Assembly: GCA_964275585.1 (NCBI GenBank)
Contig: CAXYCJ010000011.1
Span: forward strand, 27,570 to 91,569
Direction of reading: 5' to 3'
DNA length: 64,000 nt
Source: D2472 sp964275585
GTDB lineage: Bacteria; Pseudomonadota; Gammaproteobacteria; Magnimaribacterales; D2472
The stretch's first letter is position 1. Each line of letters starts with the position of its first letter. A program made the position numbers and the translations under genes. Positions 34,887-44,901 of the stretch are shown piece by piece. The notes under the pieces are model-generated. The model saw only the letters and a program-made list of their open reading frames with translations, had not been told where the DNA came from and made no database searches.

Positions 34887-35546
34887 ATGGGATCTGGAAT
34901 TTTTAATTTAAAACATCCTACTTTTGCGAGAATACAAAAATTTTTAATTATATTCTTATGTGCAGTATTTACTTCAACTTCATTTGCAGCCACAGAGGTG
35001 CAAGCACCCTTTGGATTTAAGTGGGATCAAAAAGTATCGGACCTTCGGGCAAAAGGCTTTGATTCTACATGCAGTGATGCAACAGACCTTCCAATTAGAA
35101 TATGTAAATTCAGTGCCTCGCCAAAGAAGTTCTCCAAGGCGGATTTTTTCCAGGGTTTTTTTGTTCCTGGTGAGGGTCTTCAGAAAGTTACAATGCTCGG
35201 AAAGGATATTACAGATGACCCATATGGATCGGACGGAAAGGCCCAATATGAGGCATTAAAGACTTCGTTAACGAAAAAGTATGGTGCGCCCACAAACACC
35301 TATGAGTGGGAGGCTACAGAGCTATACAAAGATTCAGATGAGTTTTATGAATGTTTGAATTATCAATCATGCGGCAATCATACGGTCTACTGGATTGAGG
35401 GCATGGATGGTACGATAACTTTGAAGATTAAGGGTGTGAGCAGAGGTAAGGGGTATATACAATTGATCTATGAATCTCCAAGATGGAGTGACCTTCTTGA
35501 TCAACTCAGAGACCAAGAGACTGCTGGAGACGATGACAGTCTTTAA
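34887..35546 (+). CDS. hypothetical exported protein
   Basis: 219 residues behind a good ribosome-binding site (AGAGGAG, 34874-34880). Residues 17-35 are a signal sequence (KFLIIFLCAVFTSTSFA) with an Ala-x-Ala-like cleavage site. The mature part begins FGFKWDQKVSDLRAKGF, a pattern seen in small periplasmic proteins with a repeated strand-helix layout. Four cysteines occur in pairs (STCSDATDLPIRIC, FYECLNYQSC) and could form disulfides. Only + strand gene between dif and 47.6 kb. Function unknown. Confidence 0.65.
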   Translation: MGSGIFNLKHPTFARIQKFLIIFLCAVFTSTSFAATEVQAPFGFKWDQKVSDLRAKGFDSTCSDATDLPIRICKFSASPKKFSKADFFQGFFVPGEGLQKVTMLGKDITDDPYGSDGKAQYEALKTSLTKKYGAPTNTYEWEATELYKDSDEFYECLNYQSCGNHTVYWIEGMDGTITLKIKGVSRGKGYIQLIYESPRWSDLLDQLRDQETAGDDDSL

Positions 35547-35611
35547 GAGTTGTCTGTCTAAAGCTCTTCGTTAAGCTCTTAGTTGTCTAAGAATTGTTGT
35601 TGCAATTAAAG

Positions 35612-36335
35612 CTAAAGTTTATGTTTTAAGAGCTCGGAATATATATCGTAAGCTTGATCTGCAAAACTTAAAACTAATTGTGAGTAATAATTCTCACCGC
35701 TCTCTTTTTTGAAGTTAGTCGAGGACTTAACCGATGGATACCAGTGAGTGGCCCAAACTCCATCATATGGTTTGAGACCAGCCTTCCCATTGAAGCATAT
35801 TAGGATCCCAGCTAATCTTTAATTTATTGCACAATCTTCTTAGACTGCGCTCGGGATGATTGCATAAGTCTGTTGCATCAATAACAACTGGTACCTCCCC
35901 TGTTTGGTTGGCAATAAAGTTGAATAGATTAATTTGCTCATGAAAGCCAAAATCTTCAAGTTTCGCTTCTGGCCATTTTTCTAAAAAACTGGATATTACT
36001 TGCTCTGGCTTTCTGATTAAAAAGCAATTTGTGCATTTTAAAACCCATTCTTTATCAAAATTTGGCAGGAGATGATGGACCATGTGTTTCTGGTAGCAGA
36101 TACCATCATCCTCAGTTCTAACACAGTTTTCTATAACTTTTCTCCAATCTGTTTCTTGGCTATCTATCACGTCCTGAAACATTGGGTGCTCTTTCTTTGT
36201 TGCTTTTAAGTAAGCTGCATAAAATGGCTCATCGAATACATCACGAATATCCTTTCTATTCCCGAAACTTCTCATTAATGCAGTTGATAAATTTCGTGGT
36301 CCAGACCACATTGCAATGTTAATTCTATTAGCCAC
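35612..36335 (-). pseudogene. sulfotransferase-like protein, frameshifted near its end
   Basis: The first frame gives MANRINIAMWSGPRNLSTALMRSFGNR, with SGPRNLST as the phosphosulfate-binding loop, and DEPFYAAYL, both typical of this sulfotransferase-like family. It stops at 35763. Removing one G from the GGG at 35786-35788 restores QWKAGLKPYDGVWATHWY and carries the protein to a stop at 35612-35614, about 240 residues in all, the expected length and ending. The shift is therefore most likely a sequencing error and the gene intact. It overlaps the upstream class IV aminotransferase by eight bases. The real substrate is unknown; true sulfotransferase activity is unproven for this family. Confidence 0.75.
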
Positions 36336-37221
36336 TTGAGGTTAATAGAAAGTATAGGTCTTGAAGTTTTTTAGTTACCTTCAGATTACGTTTATCTTCA
36401 ATTTTCCTACCATCAATTTCCTTAACAGGTGTTAATGAACCAAGAGTTCCTGTAACAAAAGCTTCATCTGCATCATACGTATCTACCAAAGAGAAGTTTT
36501 TTTGAAAAATCGGTACATTATTATCTTTACATAAACTTATAATTTTCTTTCTTGTTATCCCATTCATGCAATAGTCGCCGGTACTTGTCCACACTTCACC
36601 ATTCTTAACAATGAAAAAGTTACACGAATTGGTAGTATTTACAAAACCTAATGGATCTAGCATTAAAGCTTCATCTGCTCCTGCTTTTTCAGCTTGAATA
36701 CAAGCTAATATACAATTTAGTTTTGAATGGCTGTTTAGTTTTGGATCTTGCATCATAGGTGTTCCTCTTATCTGTGGAACAGTTGCAAGAGTGATAGGAT
36801 CATTCTGAATAGAATCATCGGAGTGCTCCATAATAATTACAATAGTAGGACCATACACTGAGTATGAAGGCCTTTGAAATGGTTTGTTTTTAACTCCCCT
36901 GGTTATCATGAGACGTGCATGAGCTTGATCTGTCATTCGATTGGCAGACTGGGTTTGTTTAAGAGCTGTAGTTATTTCTTGTCGTGATAAGCCTATATCT
37001 AGATCAATTGCTTTAGCAGCTTCAAATAATCTATCTAAATGCTCATCTAAAAATAACCAATTGTTATTAACCAATCTTAGACCTTCCCAGACTCCATCTC
37101 CCATCATAAATCCACTATCAAAGACTGACACTGTTGCATCTTTTTTATGAAGAAACTTTCCATTCACATAGATGATTGCATCTTCGTTTTTTTTAACATG
37201 GGTTTCAGTATTCAAGGTCAT
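36328..37221 (-). CDS. class IV aminotransferase (branched-chain / D-amino acid type)
   Basis: 297 residues of the PLP fold-type IV family. Opening YVNGKFLHKKDATVSVFDSGFMMGDGVWEGLR and the middle MITRGVKNKP are family hallmarks. SHSKLNCILACIQAEKAGADEALMLDPLGFV contains the cofactor lysine (SKLN), and the end has the ITRKKIISLC and ADEAFVTGTLGSLTPV segments. It probably transaminates branched-chain or related amino acids. Coupling by overlap with a sulfotransferase-like gene and its place beside a D-aminoacylase-like gene suggest an amino-acid-derived substrate in this cluster (inference). Confidence 0.85.
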   Translation of the reverse strand: MTLNTETHVKKNEDAIIYVNGKFLHKKDATVSVFDSGFMMGDGVWEGLRLVNNNWLFLDEHLDRLFEAAKAIDLDIGLSRQEITTALKQTQSANRMTDQAHARLMITRGVKNKPFQRPSYSVYGPTIVIIMEHSDDSIQNDPITLATVPQIRGTPMMQDPKLNSHSKLNCILACIQAEKAGADEALMLDPLGFVNTTNSCNFFIVKNGEVWTSTGDYCMNGITRKKIISLCKDNNVPIFQKNFSLVDTYDADEAFVTGTLGSLTPVKEIDGRKIEDKRNLKVTKKLQDLYFLLTSSG

Positions 37222-38805
37222 CTAATTAGTCTTTTTGTATCCTGGACCACGAAGAACTCTTCCGGGTCTGCTTCCATTATGAACTCCATTTTCAACCACT
37301 ATTGAACCATTTACTATTACTGAGTTAACACCTACTGCATATTGATGAGGGTCTTTAAAGGTTGCTTTGTCAATAATAGTATTGGGGTTAAATATAGCAA
37401 TATCAGCATAATAGCCTTCTCTAATAAGGCCCCTTTTCTTTATAGATAATATTTGAGCTGGCAAGCTAGTCATTTTTCTTATAGCTTCTTCTAAACTTAA
37501 AATATTACGTTCTCGGACGTAACTCCCTAATACGCGGGCAAAAGTACCATATGTTCTAGGATGAGGAGAGCCAACCCCAAAAACTGTTAAAGGTCCATCA
37601 GAAGCTATAGAAGTCATAGGATGCTGCATAATTAAATCAACATCATCAGAGTCGATAGCATGGTATACAGCAGAAGCTCCACCTCCTTTAATAATATCAA
37701 AAACTACCATCGCAGCATTGTGTGGGGTTGGATCTAAACCCCTTTCAATACACAAATCAGCTAGGTTTTTACCTTCCATCGAGGTGTCCCATGTATTTTT
37801 AGAAATAAAAACATTTTTAGGATGGCCGCCACCTCTATCAAATAATATTCTCTCAACAATTCCATCTACCAAGATTTGACGAGTTTCAGAAGAATCTATT
37901 CGCTTTAAGAGTTCTTTCCTGCCACCAGCTTGAGCCCATTGAGGTATTAGAGCTGTAATCGAGGTTTGTGACGCTGTGTATGGATATTGATCGATGCTAA
38001 CCTTTACTCCCTTGCTTATAGCGATATCAACTAGCTTTAAAGTTTCGGAAGAAAGACCCCAATTACCCTTACCTATTATTTTGTGATGAGTAATTTGAAC
38101 AGGAATATTTGCTTCAATGCCTATATTTATAGTTTCATTAACTGATTTTAAGACATCAACGGCCTCTTCTCTCATATGGGAAATATAAATACCCCCATAA
38201 TTAGCAGCTTCTTGAGATAACTCAACGATCTCTTCGGTGGTAGAAAAACTTCCAGGCACATAAAATAAACCTGTGGATATGCCCAGTGCTCCATCTTTCA
38301 TCGCATTAGCAACCATAGTTTTCATCTTAGATAATTCATCAGACGTTGGACTACGGTTCCCTAAACCCATGACATTTTTTCGAACAGTTCCTTGGCCAAC
38401 AAATACAGCCCAATTTGGACTAATCTTAGTTTTTTCTATCTTTCTGTAATGTGCGCCGATGGGAAAAGGAGAAGTTCCATCATTTCCATCTGTTAGAGTT
38501 GTAATACCCTGAAGCAATGAGCTTTCAGCAGTTGGTACATCAAAGATACCTCTGATGGCATGAGTGTGGGAGTCTATAAAGCCCGGAGATACTATCAAGT
38601 CAGTAGCATCTATAGTGTGCCTTGATTTAAAATCTGATAACGCACCTATTCTAACAATTTGATCACCAATAATTGCTATATCAGCTATATATTGGTTATC
38701 GCCAGACCCATCAACAATAGAGCCATTAAGAATTAACAAATCAAAATCGGTTTCAGAACATGAAAATACAAATGAAAGAGCGAACAATAATATAAAAAAT
38801 CTCAT
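37222..38805 (-). CDS. N-acyl-D-amino-acid deacylase-like lipoprotein
   Basis: Start at the ATG at 38805, which gives a lipoprotein signal (MRFFILLFALSFVFSCSETD); the longer frame runs into the thiolase gene. 527 residues of the amidohydrolase superfamily: entry motif LILNGSIVDGSGD, metal ligands GFIDSHTHAIRG, TTLTDGNDG, ISTGLFYVPG, YISHMREE, ITHHKIIGKGNWG and IASDGPL. D-aminoacylases release the acyl group from N-acyl-D-amino acids. Here the enzyme would be a membrane-bound periplasmic or surface form. The exact acyl or amino acid specificity cannot be read from sequence. Confidence 0.85.
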   Translation of the reverse strand: MRFFILLFALSFVFSCSETDFDLLILNGSIVDGSGDNQYIADIAIIGDQIVRIGALSDFKSRHTIDATDLIVSPGFIDSHTHAIRGIFDVPTAESSLLQGITTLTDGNDGTSPFPIGAHYRKIEKTKISPNWAVFVGQGTVRKNVMGLGNRSPTSDELSKMKTMVANAMKDGALGISTGLFYVPGSFSTTEEIVELSQEAANYGGIYISHMREEAVDVLKSVNETINIGIEANIPVQITHHKIIGKGNWGLSSETLKLVDIAISKGVKVSIDQYPYTASQTSITALIPQWAQAGGRKELLKRIDSSETRQILVDGIVERILFDRGGGHPKNVFISKNTWDTSMEGKNLADLCIERGLDPTPHNAAMVVFDIIKGGGASAVYHAIDSDDVDLIMQHPMTSIASDGPLTVFGVGSPHPRTYGTFARVLGSYVRERNILSLEEAIRKMTSLPAQILSIKKRGLIREGYYADIAIFNPNTIIDKATFKDPHQYAVGVNSVIVNGSIVVENGVHNGSRPGRVLRGPGYKKTN

Positions 38806-38843
38806 ATTTGGATAGTTAAGAGTGTTTTTGCTCTCTAGTATAA

Positions 38844-39986
38844 TTAGACCTTTTCCAGTATATGAATTCCACATGCGCTGCCGAGACCAATAACATGTGC
38901 AAGACCAATTCTTGCATTTGATACCTGCCTTGCTCCAGCTTCGCCTCTTAGCTGAGTGCATATTTCATAAAGATTTGCCACTCCCGTTGCGCCTGTTGGA
39001 TGACCTTTGGCTAATAATCCACCAGATAAATTAACCGGAAGTGTTCCACCTATCTCAAAATAACCATCATCAACTAATCTTCCTGAATCTTCATCTTTGC
39101 ATAAACCTAAATTGCCATAATGGAGCATCTCAGCAGAGGCAAAGCAATCATGCAATTCAACTAAATCAAGATCATCGGGACCCAAGGAGGCCATTTCATA
39201 TGCTTGTTTAACTGCATTTCTAGTTAGCGTATTAATATTTGGCATTGCTTGATTGCGATCGTCATAAGGATCACTGGTTAAAATAGATGCCTTAACTTTA
39301 ACAGTGCGGCCCATTCCGAGTTCTTTAGCCTTTTTGTCTGAAATTAATACAGCCGCCGCAGAGCCATCAACATTTGCAGAGCACATGAGCTTCGTATTAG
39401 GGTAAGCGATCATCTCTGACTCCATGACTTGATCTAAAGGAGTTTCAATTTGATATCTTGATTTTGGATTCATGGTTGAATGGTGATGATTTTTTACTGA
39501 TATTTTTGCAAATTGCTCAAAGGTAGTTCCGTAATTTCTGGCGTGCTCCATCCCTGCTTCAGAAAATATTGCTGGCATTGTTTGAGATCCAAGTAATCCT
39601 TCAAGAGGAATTCCTTGCTCACCTGAGTCTCCTCCAAGTAGGCCTGTACCCATTTTTTCAACTCCTGAAACAAGAACCACATCATACAAACCAGCTTTAA
39701 TAGACATCCACCCTTCTCTGAATGCTGTAGCACCCGTTGCGCAAGCATTTGTACAATTTACGATTGGAATTCCTGTTTGACCTATAAGTTGCAGAGTTTT
39801 TTGACCCACCATTCTGTTCACTTCTTTAATATTCCCACAATAGAAAGCTTCTATGTCCCCCATGTTTAAATTAGCGTCGTCGAGAGCCAATAAAATAGAT
39901 TCAGCAGCAAGTTCAGGAACTGTTTTATCTGGAAATCTTCCAAATTTAATCATATCAATACCTAGGATATACACATCATCACTCAT
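38844..39986 (-). CDS. thiolase-family acyl-CoA acyltransferase
   Basis: 380 residues. The nucleophilic cysteine is in NCTNACATGATAFREG near residue 88; the distal motifs are GGLLAKGHPTGATG and GLGSACGIHILE. The sequence resembles the SCP2/sterol carrier-type thiolases more than FadA, and the usual CxG closing motif is present only as SACG. It would split a 3-ketoacyl-CoA at the end of a beta-oxidation round. It overlaps the next upstream gene by four bases, so it is in the same operon as the indolepyruvate oxidoreductase-like gene. Confidence 0.85.
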   Translation of the reverse strand: MSDDVYILGIDMIKFGRFPDKTVPELAAESILLALDDANLNMGDIEAFYCGNIKEVNRMVGQKTLQLIGQTGIPIVNCTNACATGATAFREGWMSIKAGLYDVVLVSGVEKMGTGLLGGDSGEQGIPLEGLLGSQTMPAIFSEAGMEHARNYGTTFEQFAKISVKNHHHSTMNPKSRYQIETPLDQVMESEMIAYPNTKLMCSANVDGSAAAVLISDKKAKELGMGRTVKVKASILTSDPYDDRNQAMPNINTLTRNAVKQAYEMASLGPDDLDLVELHDCFASAEMLHYGNLGLCKDEDSGRLVDDGYFEIGGTLPVNLSGGLLAKGHPTGATGVANLYEICTQLRGEAGARQVSNARIGLAHVIGLGSACGIHILEKV

Positions 39987-42900
39987 GATTGATCACCTGC
40001 AGCCTTAGGAAACTTATTAACAATCTCAATATTTTTGCCACTCAGCTCATTGAAGTATTGATGCTTTAATAATTTCGCTTTCTCTATATTCAAGTCTTTT
40101 ACGACATCATAGCCTTTTATATGATCTGGTAATGAGGCTATTTTAATTGCAGTATCATAGTTATTGGCATTAATCTTAGCAATCACCTCACCCATCATTT
40201 CTTCATATTCACCAATCAATGCCCTCTCAGTTTTTCTATGAGAAGAGATTCCAAATATATCAAAAACCGTGCCCCTGAGAAATTTAAAGTGTTTCATTAT
40301 CGCAAAAAGGTAGTATGTAATAGAAGGAAGTTTGCGCTTAGGGTATCTGCCAGTTTGCTTATCCCTGCCACCAAACACTGGAGGAGCTAATGAGTATTCA
40401 ATCTTATAGTTACCCTCTAGTCTGTCTCCAATATATTTTTTAATTTCATCCCCCGTATGGAGTCTTGCTACCTCATATTCATCTTTATATGCCATCAATT
40501 TAAAATAAAATTTTGCAACGGCAATAGAGAGATCTTCTCGTTGATTTGAAATACTCTTATCAACTGCAACCATTTGCAGAACTAAAGATTTATATTTTTC
40601 AGCATATTTGATATTTTGATAGCCAACCAAGAAATCATATCGATCGTCAATAATTGACTCCACTGTCTCAACTGCATTGATCGTTTCATTGCCTATAAAA
40701 GCTATTGAATCGACTTTTTTAATATCAACAGCAGCAAGTCTACCCCAATATATACTTTCTTTATTCATTGCAACGGAAACACCATTTAATTCAATTGCCC
40801 TTTCCACTGCAGCCAATGAAATTGGGAACAAACCTTTTTGTATTGCGAAACCAACTAAAAATAGGTTTGCAGCTATTGCATTTCCCATCAGGGAGGTTGC
40901 ATATTTAGTCGCATTAACCAAATGTATTAATTCGTTAGAGCCAACCTCCTTTAATCCTTTAATCATTCTTGCGGAAGATAGGTCAAGATTTGGATTGGTT
41001 GTAAAGGTGCTTGTTGGGGCAACGTGGCTATTGATAACCATATTAGTCTTATCTTTATTAATTTTAGAAAGTGACTCAATTCCAGTTGTGACGACAATGT
41101 CACATCCAACGATTAAGTCAGCTGTACCGGTTGCTATTCTTGTTGCATGAAGCTCTGATGGTGAATTTGCGACCCTTAAGTGGCTGGTAACAGGTCCGTT
41201 TCTTTGTGCTAGCCCGGCAACATCTAATGTTGAGGCTCCCTTTCCTTCTAGATGAGCCGCTGTGCCAATTATTGCTCCCAAGGTAATAACTCCAGAGCCA
41301 CCTATTCCTGTCAAAAGAATATTAAAAGGTTTATTTAAATCAGTTACCACAGGACTTGGTAGATCATTATGTAAGTAATTGGAGGCTGTATTTTGATTAC
41401 TAGTCTTTGCCCCCTTTTTCTTAAGAGAACCTCCAGTGACCGTTAAGAAGCTTGGGCAGTATCCTTTGGTGCAAGAATAGTCTTTATTACAAGCTGATTG
41501 GTTGATTTCTCTCTTTCTACCAAATTTTGTTTCGTGAGGTTCAATAGCTATGCAGTTAGATTGTGATCCGCAATCACCGCATCCTTCACACACTAATGGG
41601 TTAATAAATATTCTTTTATCTGGTTCATCTGCAAGCCCTCTTTTTCTTCGTCTTCTTAGCTCCGTGGCACAGTATTGATCATAAATAATGACCGTTACAC
41701 CTTTGATTTCACGTAATTGTTTTTGAACCTTATCCAAATCATCTCTTTGATAAATCTTTACACCTGGTGCGAATGAACTATTAGATGGATATTTTTCAGG
41801 ATAGTCCGTCATTACAACAATTTTATTTGCACCTTCTGAGTGTACTTGCCAGCTTAAACTATCAACTTGTACCTTTCCGCTAATATCTTGACCACCTGTC
41901 ATTGCAATTGAATCATTAACTAAAATTTTAAATGTAATGTTAGCTTTAGAAGCTATAGCCGCACGAATAGCTAATATGCCTGAGTGATAATAAGTACCAT
42001 CACCAAGGTTTTGAAAAATATGTTTAGTTTCTGTAAATGGTGCAATCCCTGTCCACATAACACCTTCTCCGCCCATTTGTCCTAAATTGTATGTATGTCT
42101 CTCAGGCATAAAAGTCGCCATGCCATGACAACCAATCCCACCGAAAGCAAAGCTATCCTCAGGAACTTTTGTCGATGTATTGTGTGGGCAGCCAGCACAG
42201 AAACTTGGCAATCTAAATAAATCAGATACTGGGGCAGAATTAATATTTGAAATCAAATTATCTATCTCTTGAATTCTTTGAGATAAGTCAATGTCTAATG
42301 ATAGCTTTTGAATTCTATTTGCAATTATTAAAGACAATGAGCTTGGTGATAATTCACCTTCAGAGGGAATAAGATATTTACCATTCTCATCTTTTTTACC
42401 AATAACCAAGGGTCTCTTGTCATAATTAAAAAGATATTTCATCAGTTGATCTTCAACAATGGATCTTTTTTCTTCAATAACAAGAACCTCATCATTGCCA
42501 TTAACAAAATCAATAATATTATCTGGCTCGAGAGGCCATACCATTCCAACCTTGTATAAAGAAACACCAATTTTTATGCATGTAGCTTCATCCAATCCGA
42601 GCTCATCAAGAGCTTGCCTTACATCCAAATAAGCTTTTCCACTTGTTACAATTGCAAGTTTCCTTTCTCCCTGGAATATGACTTTGTCTAAAGAATTTAG
42701 TTTTGCAAAAGCTTGTGCGGCAGGAAGTCTTTTTTGATACAACCTACTTTCAGATAAAGCAGGTATATATCCCCACTGGAGATGCAGGTCTTCATCTTCT
42801 AATGTTTTCTCTGGTAGTTTTGGATTAAATCTATCGAATCCAATATCTACAGAAGCAGCGCTTTCAACGGTATCAGTTATGCACTTCATTCCAACCCAGC

Positions 42901-43489
42901 AGCCTGAATACCTAGACATTGCAATTCCCATAAGTCCAAAATCAATATAATCCTGAACTGTTGCTGGGTTCAGGATGGGCATGCCAAAGTGTATAAAGGC
43001 ATGGTCACTTTGGTGGGCTGTAGTAGATGACTTAGCGGAATGATCATCACCAGCGAGAGCTAAGACCCCTCCATGTTTAGAAGATCCAGCATAATTTCCA
43101 TGCTTTAATGCATCTCCAGATCTATCAACTCCAGGACCCTTGCCGAACCATAAACCAAATACACCATCATATTTTGGATTCTCCACTAAGGTTGTTTGTT
43201 GTGACCCATGAAGTGCAGTAGCTGCAAGGTCTTCGTTTATACCAGGTTGAAATACAATTTCATTTTTTTTTAGGAAGCTAGAGGCTTGATGCAAAGCATG
43301 ATCATAACCCCCCAAAGGTGAACCTGGGTAACCCGAAATAAAGCCAGCTGTATTTAGACCATTTAGTTCATCTACTTTTTTTTGAATAAGCGGAAGTTTA
43401 ACTAACGCTTGAGTTCCTGATAAAAAAACCTTTCCTTCATCCAAAAGATATTTATCATCAAGCGTGTATTCAAGATCTACTTTAGACAT
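39983..43489 (-). CDS. indolepyruvate:ferredoxin oxidoreductase, fused alpha-beta form
   Basis: 1168 residues. The N-terminal third is the pyrimidine-binding IorA-like part (GFISGYPGSPLGGYDHAL). The thiamine diphosphate domain has FGGIGCHGMATFMP, GGEGVMWTG and LGDGTYYHSG. A cysteine cluster near 640-690 (CEGCGDCGSQSNC, CNKDYSCTKGYC) holds Fe-S clusters. The C-terminal part is the IorB-like gamma domain (LLTGIGGSGVITLGAI). The enzyme decarboxylates aryl or branched 2-oxo acids to acyl-CoA with ferredoxin as acceptor. It would link the class IV aminotransferase products to CoA-dependent degradation in this cluster (inference). Confidence 0.9.
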   Translation of the reverse strand: MSKVDLEYTLDDKYLLDEGKVFLSGTQALVKLPLIQKKVDELNGLNTAGFISGYPGSPLGGYDHALHQASSFLKKNEIVFQPGINEDLAATALHGSQQTTLVENPKYDGVFGLWFGKGPGVDRSGDALKHGNYAGSSKHGGVLALAGDDHSAKSSTTAHQSDHAFIHFGMPILNPATVQDYIDFGLMGIAMSRYSGCWVGMKCITDTVESAASVDIGFDRFNPKLPEKTLEDEDLHLQWGYIPALSESRLYQKRLPAAQAFAKLNSLDKVIFQGERKLAIVTSGKAYLDVRQALDELGLDEATCIKIGVSLYKVGMVWPLEPDNIIDFVNGNDEVLVIEEKRSIVEDQLMKYLFNYDKRPLVIGKKDENGKYLIPSEGELSPSSLSLIIANRIQKLSLDIDLSQRIQEIDNLISNINSAPVSDLFRLPSFCAGCPHNTSTKVPEDSFAFGGIGCHGMATFMPERHTYNLGQMGGEGVMWTGIAPFTETKHIFQNLGDGTYYHSGILAIRAAIASKANITFKILVNDSIAMTGGQDISGKVQVDSLSWQVHSEGANKIVVMTDYPEKYPSNSSFAPGVKIYQRDDLDKVQKQLREIKGVTVIIYDQYCATELRRRRKRGLADEPDKRIFINPLVCEGCGDCGSQSNCIAIEPHETKFGRKREINQSACNKDYSCTKGYCPSFLTVTGGSLKKKGAKTSNQNTASNYLHNDLPSPVVTDLNKPFNILLTGIGGSGVITLGAIIGTAAHLEGKGASTLDVAGLAQRNGPVTSHLRVANSPSELHATRIATGTADLIVGCDIVVTTGIESLSKINKDKTNMVINSHVAPTSTFTTNPNLDLSSARMIKGLKEVGSNELIHLVNATKYATSLMGNAIAANLFLVGFAIQKGLFPISLAAVERAIELNGVSVAMNKESIYWGRLAAVDIKKVDSIAFIGNETINAVETVESIIDDRYDFLVGYQNIKYAEKYKSLVLQMVAVDKSISNQREDLSIAVAKFYFKLMAYKDEYEVARLHTGDEIKKYIGDRLEGNYKIEYSLAPPVFGGRDKQTGRYPKRKLPSITYYLFAIMKHFKFLRGTVFDIFGISSHRKTERALIGEYEEMMGEVIAKINANNYDTAIKIASLPDHIKGYDVVKDLNIEKAKLLKHQYFNELSGKNIEIVNKFPKAAGDQS

Positions 43490-43896
43490 TATTCAGATTG
43501 CATTAATTCTAGCAAATTACCATCAGGATCTTGGATAATAGCAACGGTTACACCTGGACGAATAACAGTCCCAGAGTTAATAATATTTATATTATGTAAA
43601 TTACAAGATTCGAGAATTTCATCCAAATTACTAAGATTGATAGTGATGTATCTAATGCCATTAGATGTTGAAAAGTCACCAGTTGGATTTATATTAGCTG
43701 GATCATTTTCTAGAACAAGAATTTTTATATACCCACAACCAAATGAGAGCTTGTTAACATGTCCAAGTCCCGGAAACGGTATTTCCACATCTTTTTCCAG
43801 TCCTAATATATTTTGATAGAAATTAAGCATCTCAATGTTATTTGTAGTTACTATTCCTATATCAATAGCATCTGATGTGAATTTAATTTTTGCCAT
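43489..43896 (-). CDS. VOC (glyoxalase/bleomycin-resistance) family protein
   Basis: 135 residues from the second of two adjacent ATGs, which has the better distance from AAGGA. Single VOC unit pair: DIGIVTTNNIEMLNFYQNIL at the start and TVAIIQDPDGNLLELMQ at the end, with the metal-binding Glu in NLLELMQ. Such proteins include glyoxalases, epimerases and dioxygenases; the specific reaction is not evident. It overlaps its upstream neighbour by 14 bases and its downstream neighbour by one base. Confidence 0.75.
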   Translation of the reverse strand: MAKIKFTSDAIDIGIVTTNNIEMLNFYQNILGLEKDVEIPFPGLGHVNKLSFGCGYIKILVLENDPANINPTGDFSTSNGIRYITINLSNLDEILESCNLHNINIINSGTVIRPGVTVAIIQDPDGNLLELMQSE

Positions 43897-44872
43897 CATT
43901 ATCCTTAGCTAAATCTGCGCTTACCTCAGCAACTGAATCCATTATTCCCTGATGACCCCATATATCGCCTTCTACAAACTGCTTTGGTATCCACTTGTCA
44001 TCATCGTGAATATTGACAGTTTCTGCTCCTATTTCAACATCCCATCCGTTAGGTCCTTTAATGTAAACGCTAGTTGTAAGATCATTAATGTGCTTGCCAA
44101 GGGTAGAACTAATTTTCACACCAGCAGCATTGATTCTGTCAAGAGCTCTTCCGACGCTATCTATTGAATCTACCTGAAACATTATGTGATGCATTCCATT
44201 GGCTTCTCCAAATTTTGATAAGGCCATGCTGTGGTGCCTAGCATTACATCTCATAAACCAAGCTCCATCACCGCCTTCAAAGCTTATATAATCGGTTAGC
44301 TTAAAACCAAGAATTTTTGTATAAAAATCATAAGTTTGCTCTCTATTTGCAGACAAAATCATTAAATGGCCAAGTCCTAAATTACTAGCCACAAAAGTTT
44401 GATTAGGAACGGGTGATAAAAACTTATAATCTAACGTTGGTTCATGATATATTTCTATAGGGTTCCCTGAGGGGTCACTAAATTTTATTAACCCTCCTAC
44501 ACCTCTTGCTTGAGCTTCTTCCGAGGAACCATCGAGAACATCTATCTTATTGCTAATTAGATGCTCCTTTGCTTCGGAAAGCTTTGATACATTATCAACT
44601 TCAAAACCTATGTATAAAATTCCATGATTGGCATCATCTTGATGAATTCCAATCCGCCATTGGTATTCATCAAGTTTTAAATATACAGATCCATCATCAG
44701 CAATTCCCTTGCCGCCACTGGCAATTTTAAAATTTGGATCTTGTGGAAATCCCCAGCTTTCTCCGGGCACGGCTCTTGCTGGCATCATTCCTAGTATCTC
44801 AGTACCAAATTCTAACCACTCCAATGGATTCTTAGCCCCAAACCCAATATAACCCAATGATTTAATCTCCAT
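43883..44872 (-). CDS. type I extradiol ring-cleavage dioxygenase-like protein
   Basis: 329 residues made of two VOC modules like 2,3-dihydroxybiphenyl 1,2-dioxygenase (BphC). The three expected metal ligands appear in order: His in LGLGHLMIL, His in NGMHHIMFQ and Glu in WDVEIGAE. YEHG-like residues of the second module are partly visible (SVYIKGPNGWDVEIG). The family cleaves catechols next to the hydroxyls using Fe(II). It is flanked by CoA-pathway genes and not by ring hydroxylases, so the true substrate is open. Confidence 0.8.
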   Translation of the reverse strand: MEIKSLGYIGFGAKNPLEWLEFGTEILGMMPARAVPGESWGFPQDPNFKIASGGKGIADDGSVYLKLDEYQWRIGIHQDDANHGILYIGFEVDNVSKLSEAKEHLISNKIDVLDGSSEEAQARGVGGLIKFSDPSGNPIEIYHEPTLDYKFLSPVPNQTFVASNLGLGHLMILSANREQTYDFYTKILGFKLTDYISFEGGDGAWFMRCNARHHSMALSKFGEANGMHHIMFQVDSIDSVGRALDRINAAGVKISSTLGKHINDLTTSVYIKGPNGWDVEIGAETVNIHDDDKWIPKQFVEGDIWGHQGIMDSVAEVSADLAKDNDGKN

Positions 44873-44901
44873 GACGTCTTACCCCCTTATATAACAACGC
44901 T

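Noticed and set aside
37222..38961. D-aminoacylase starting at 38961
   Set aside because: The first 52 codons lie within the thiolase gene and hide an otherwise clear lipoprotein signal at 38805.
39983..43489. True CO dehydrogenase or pyruvate:ferredoxin oxidoreductase
   Set aside because: Domain order and motifs fit the fused indolepyruvate oxidoreductase family; pyruvate enzymes have a different layout.
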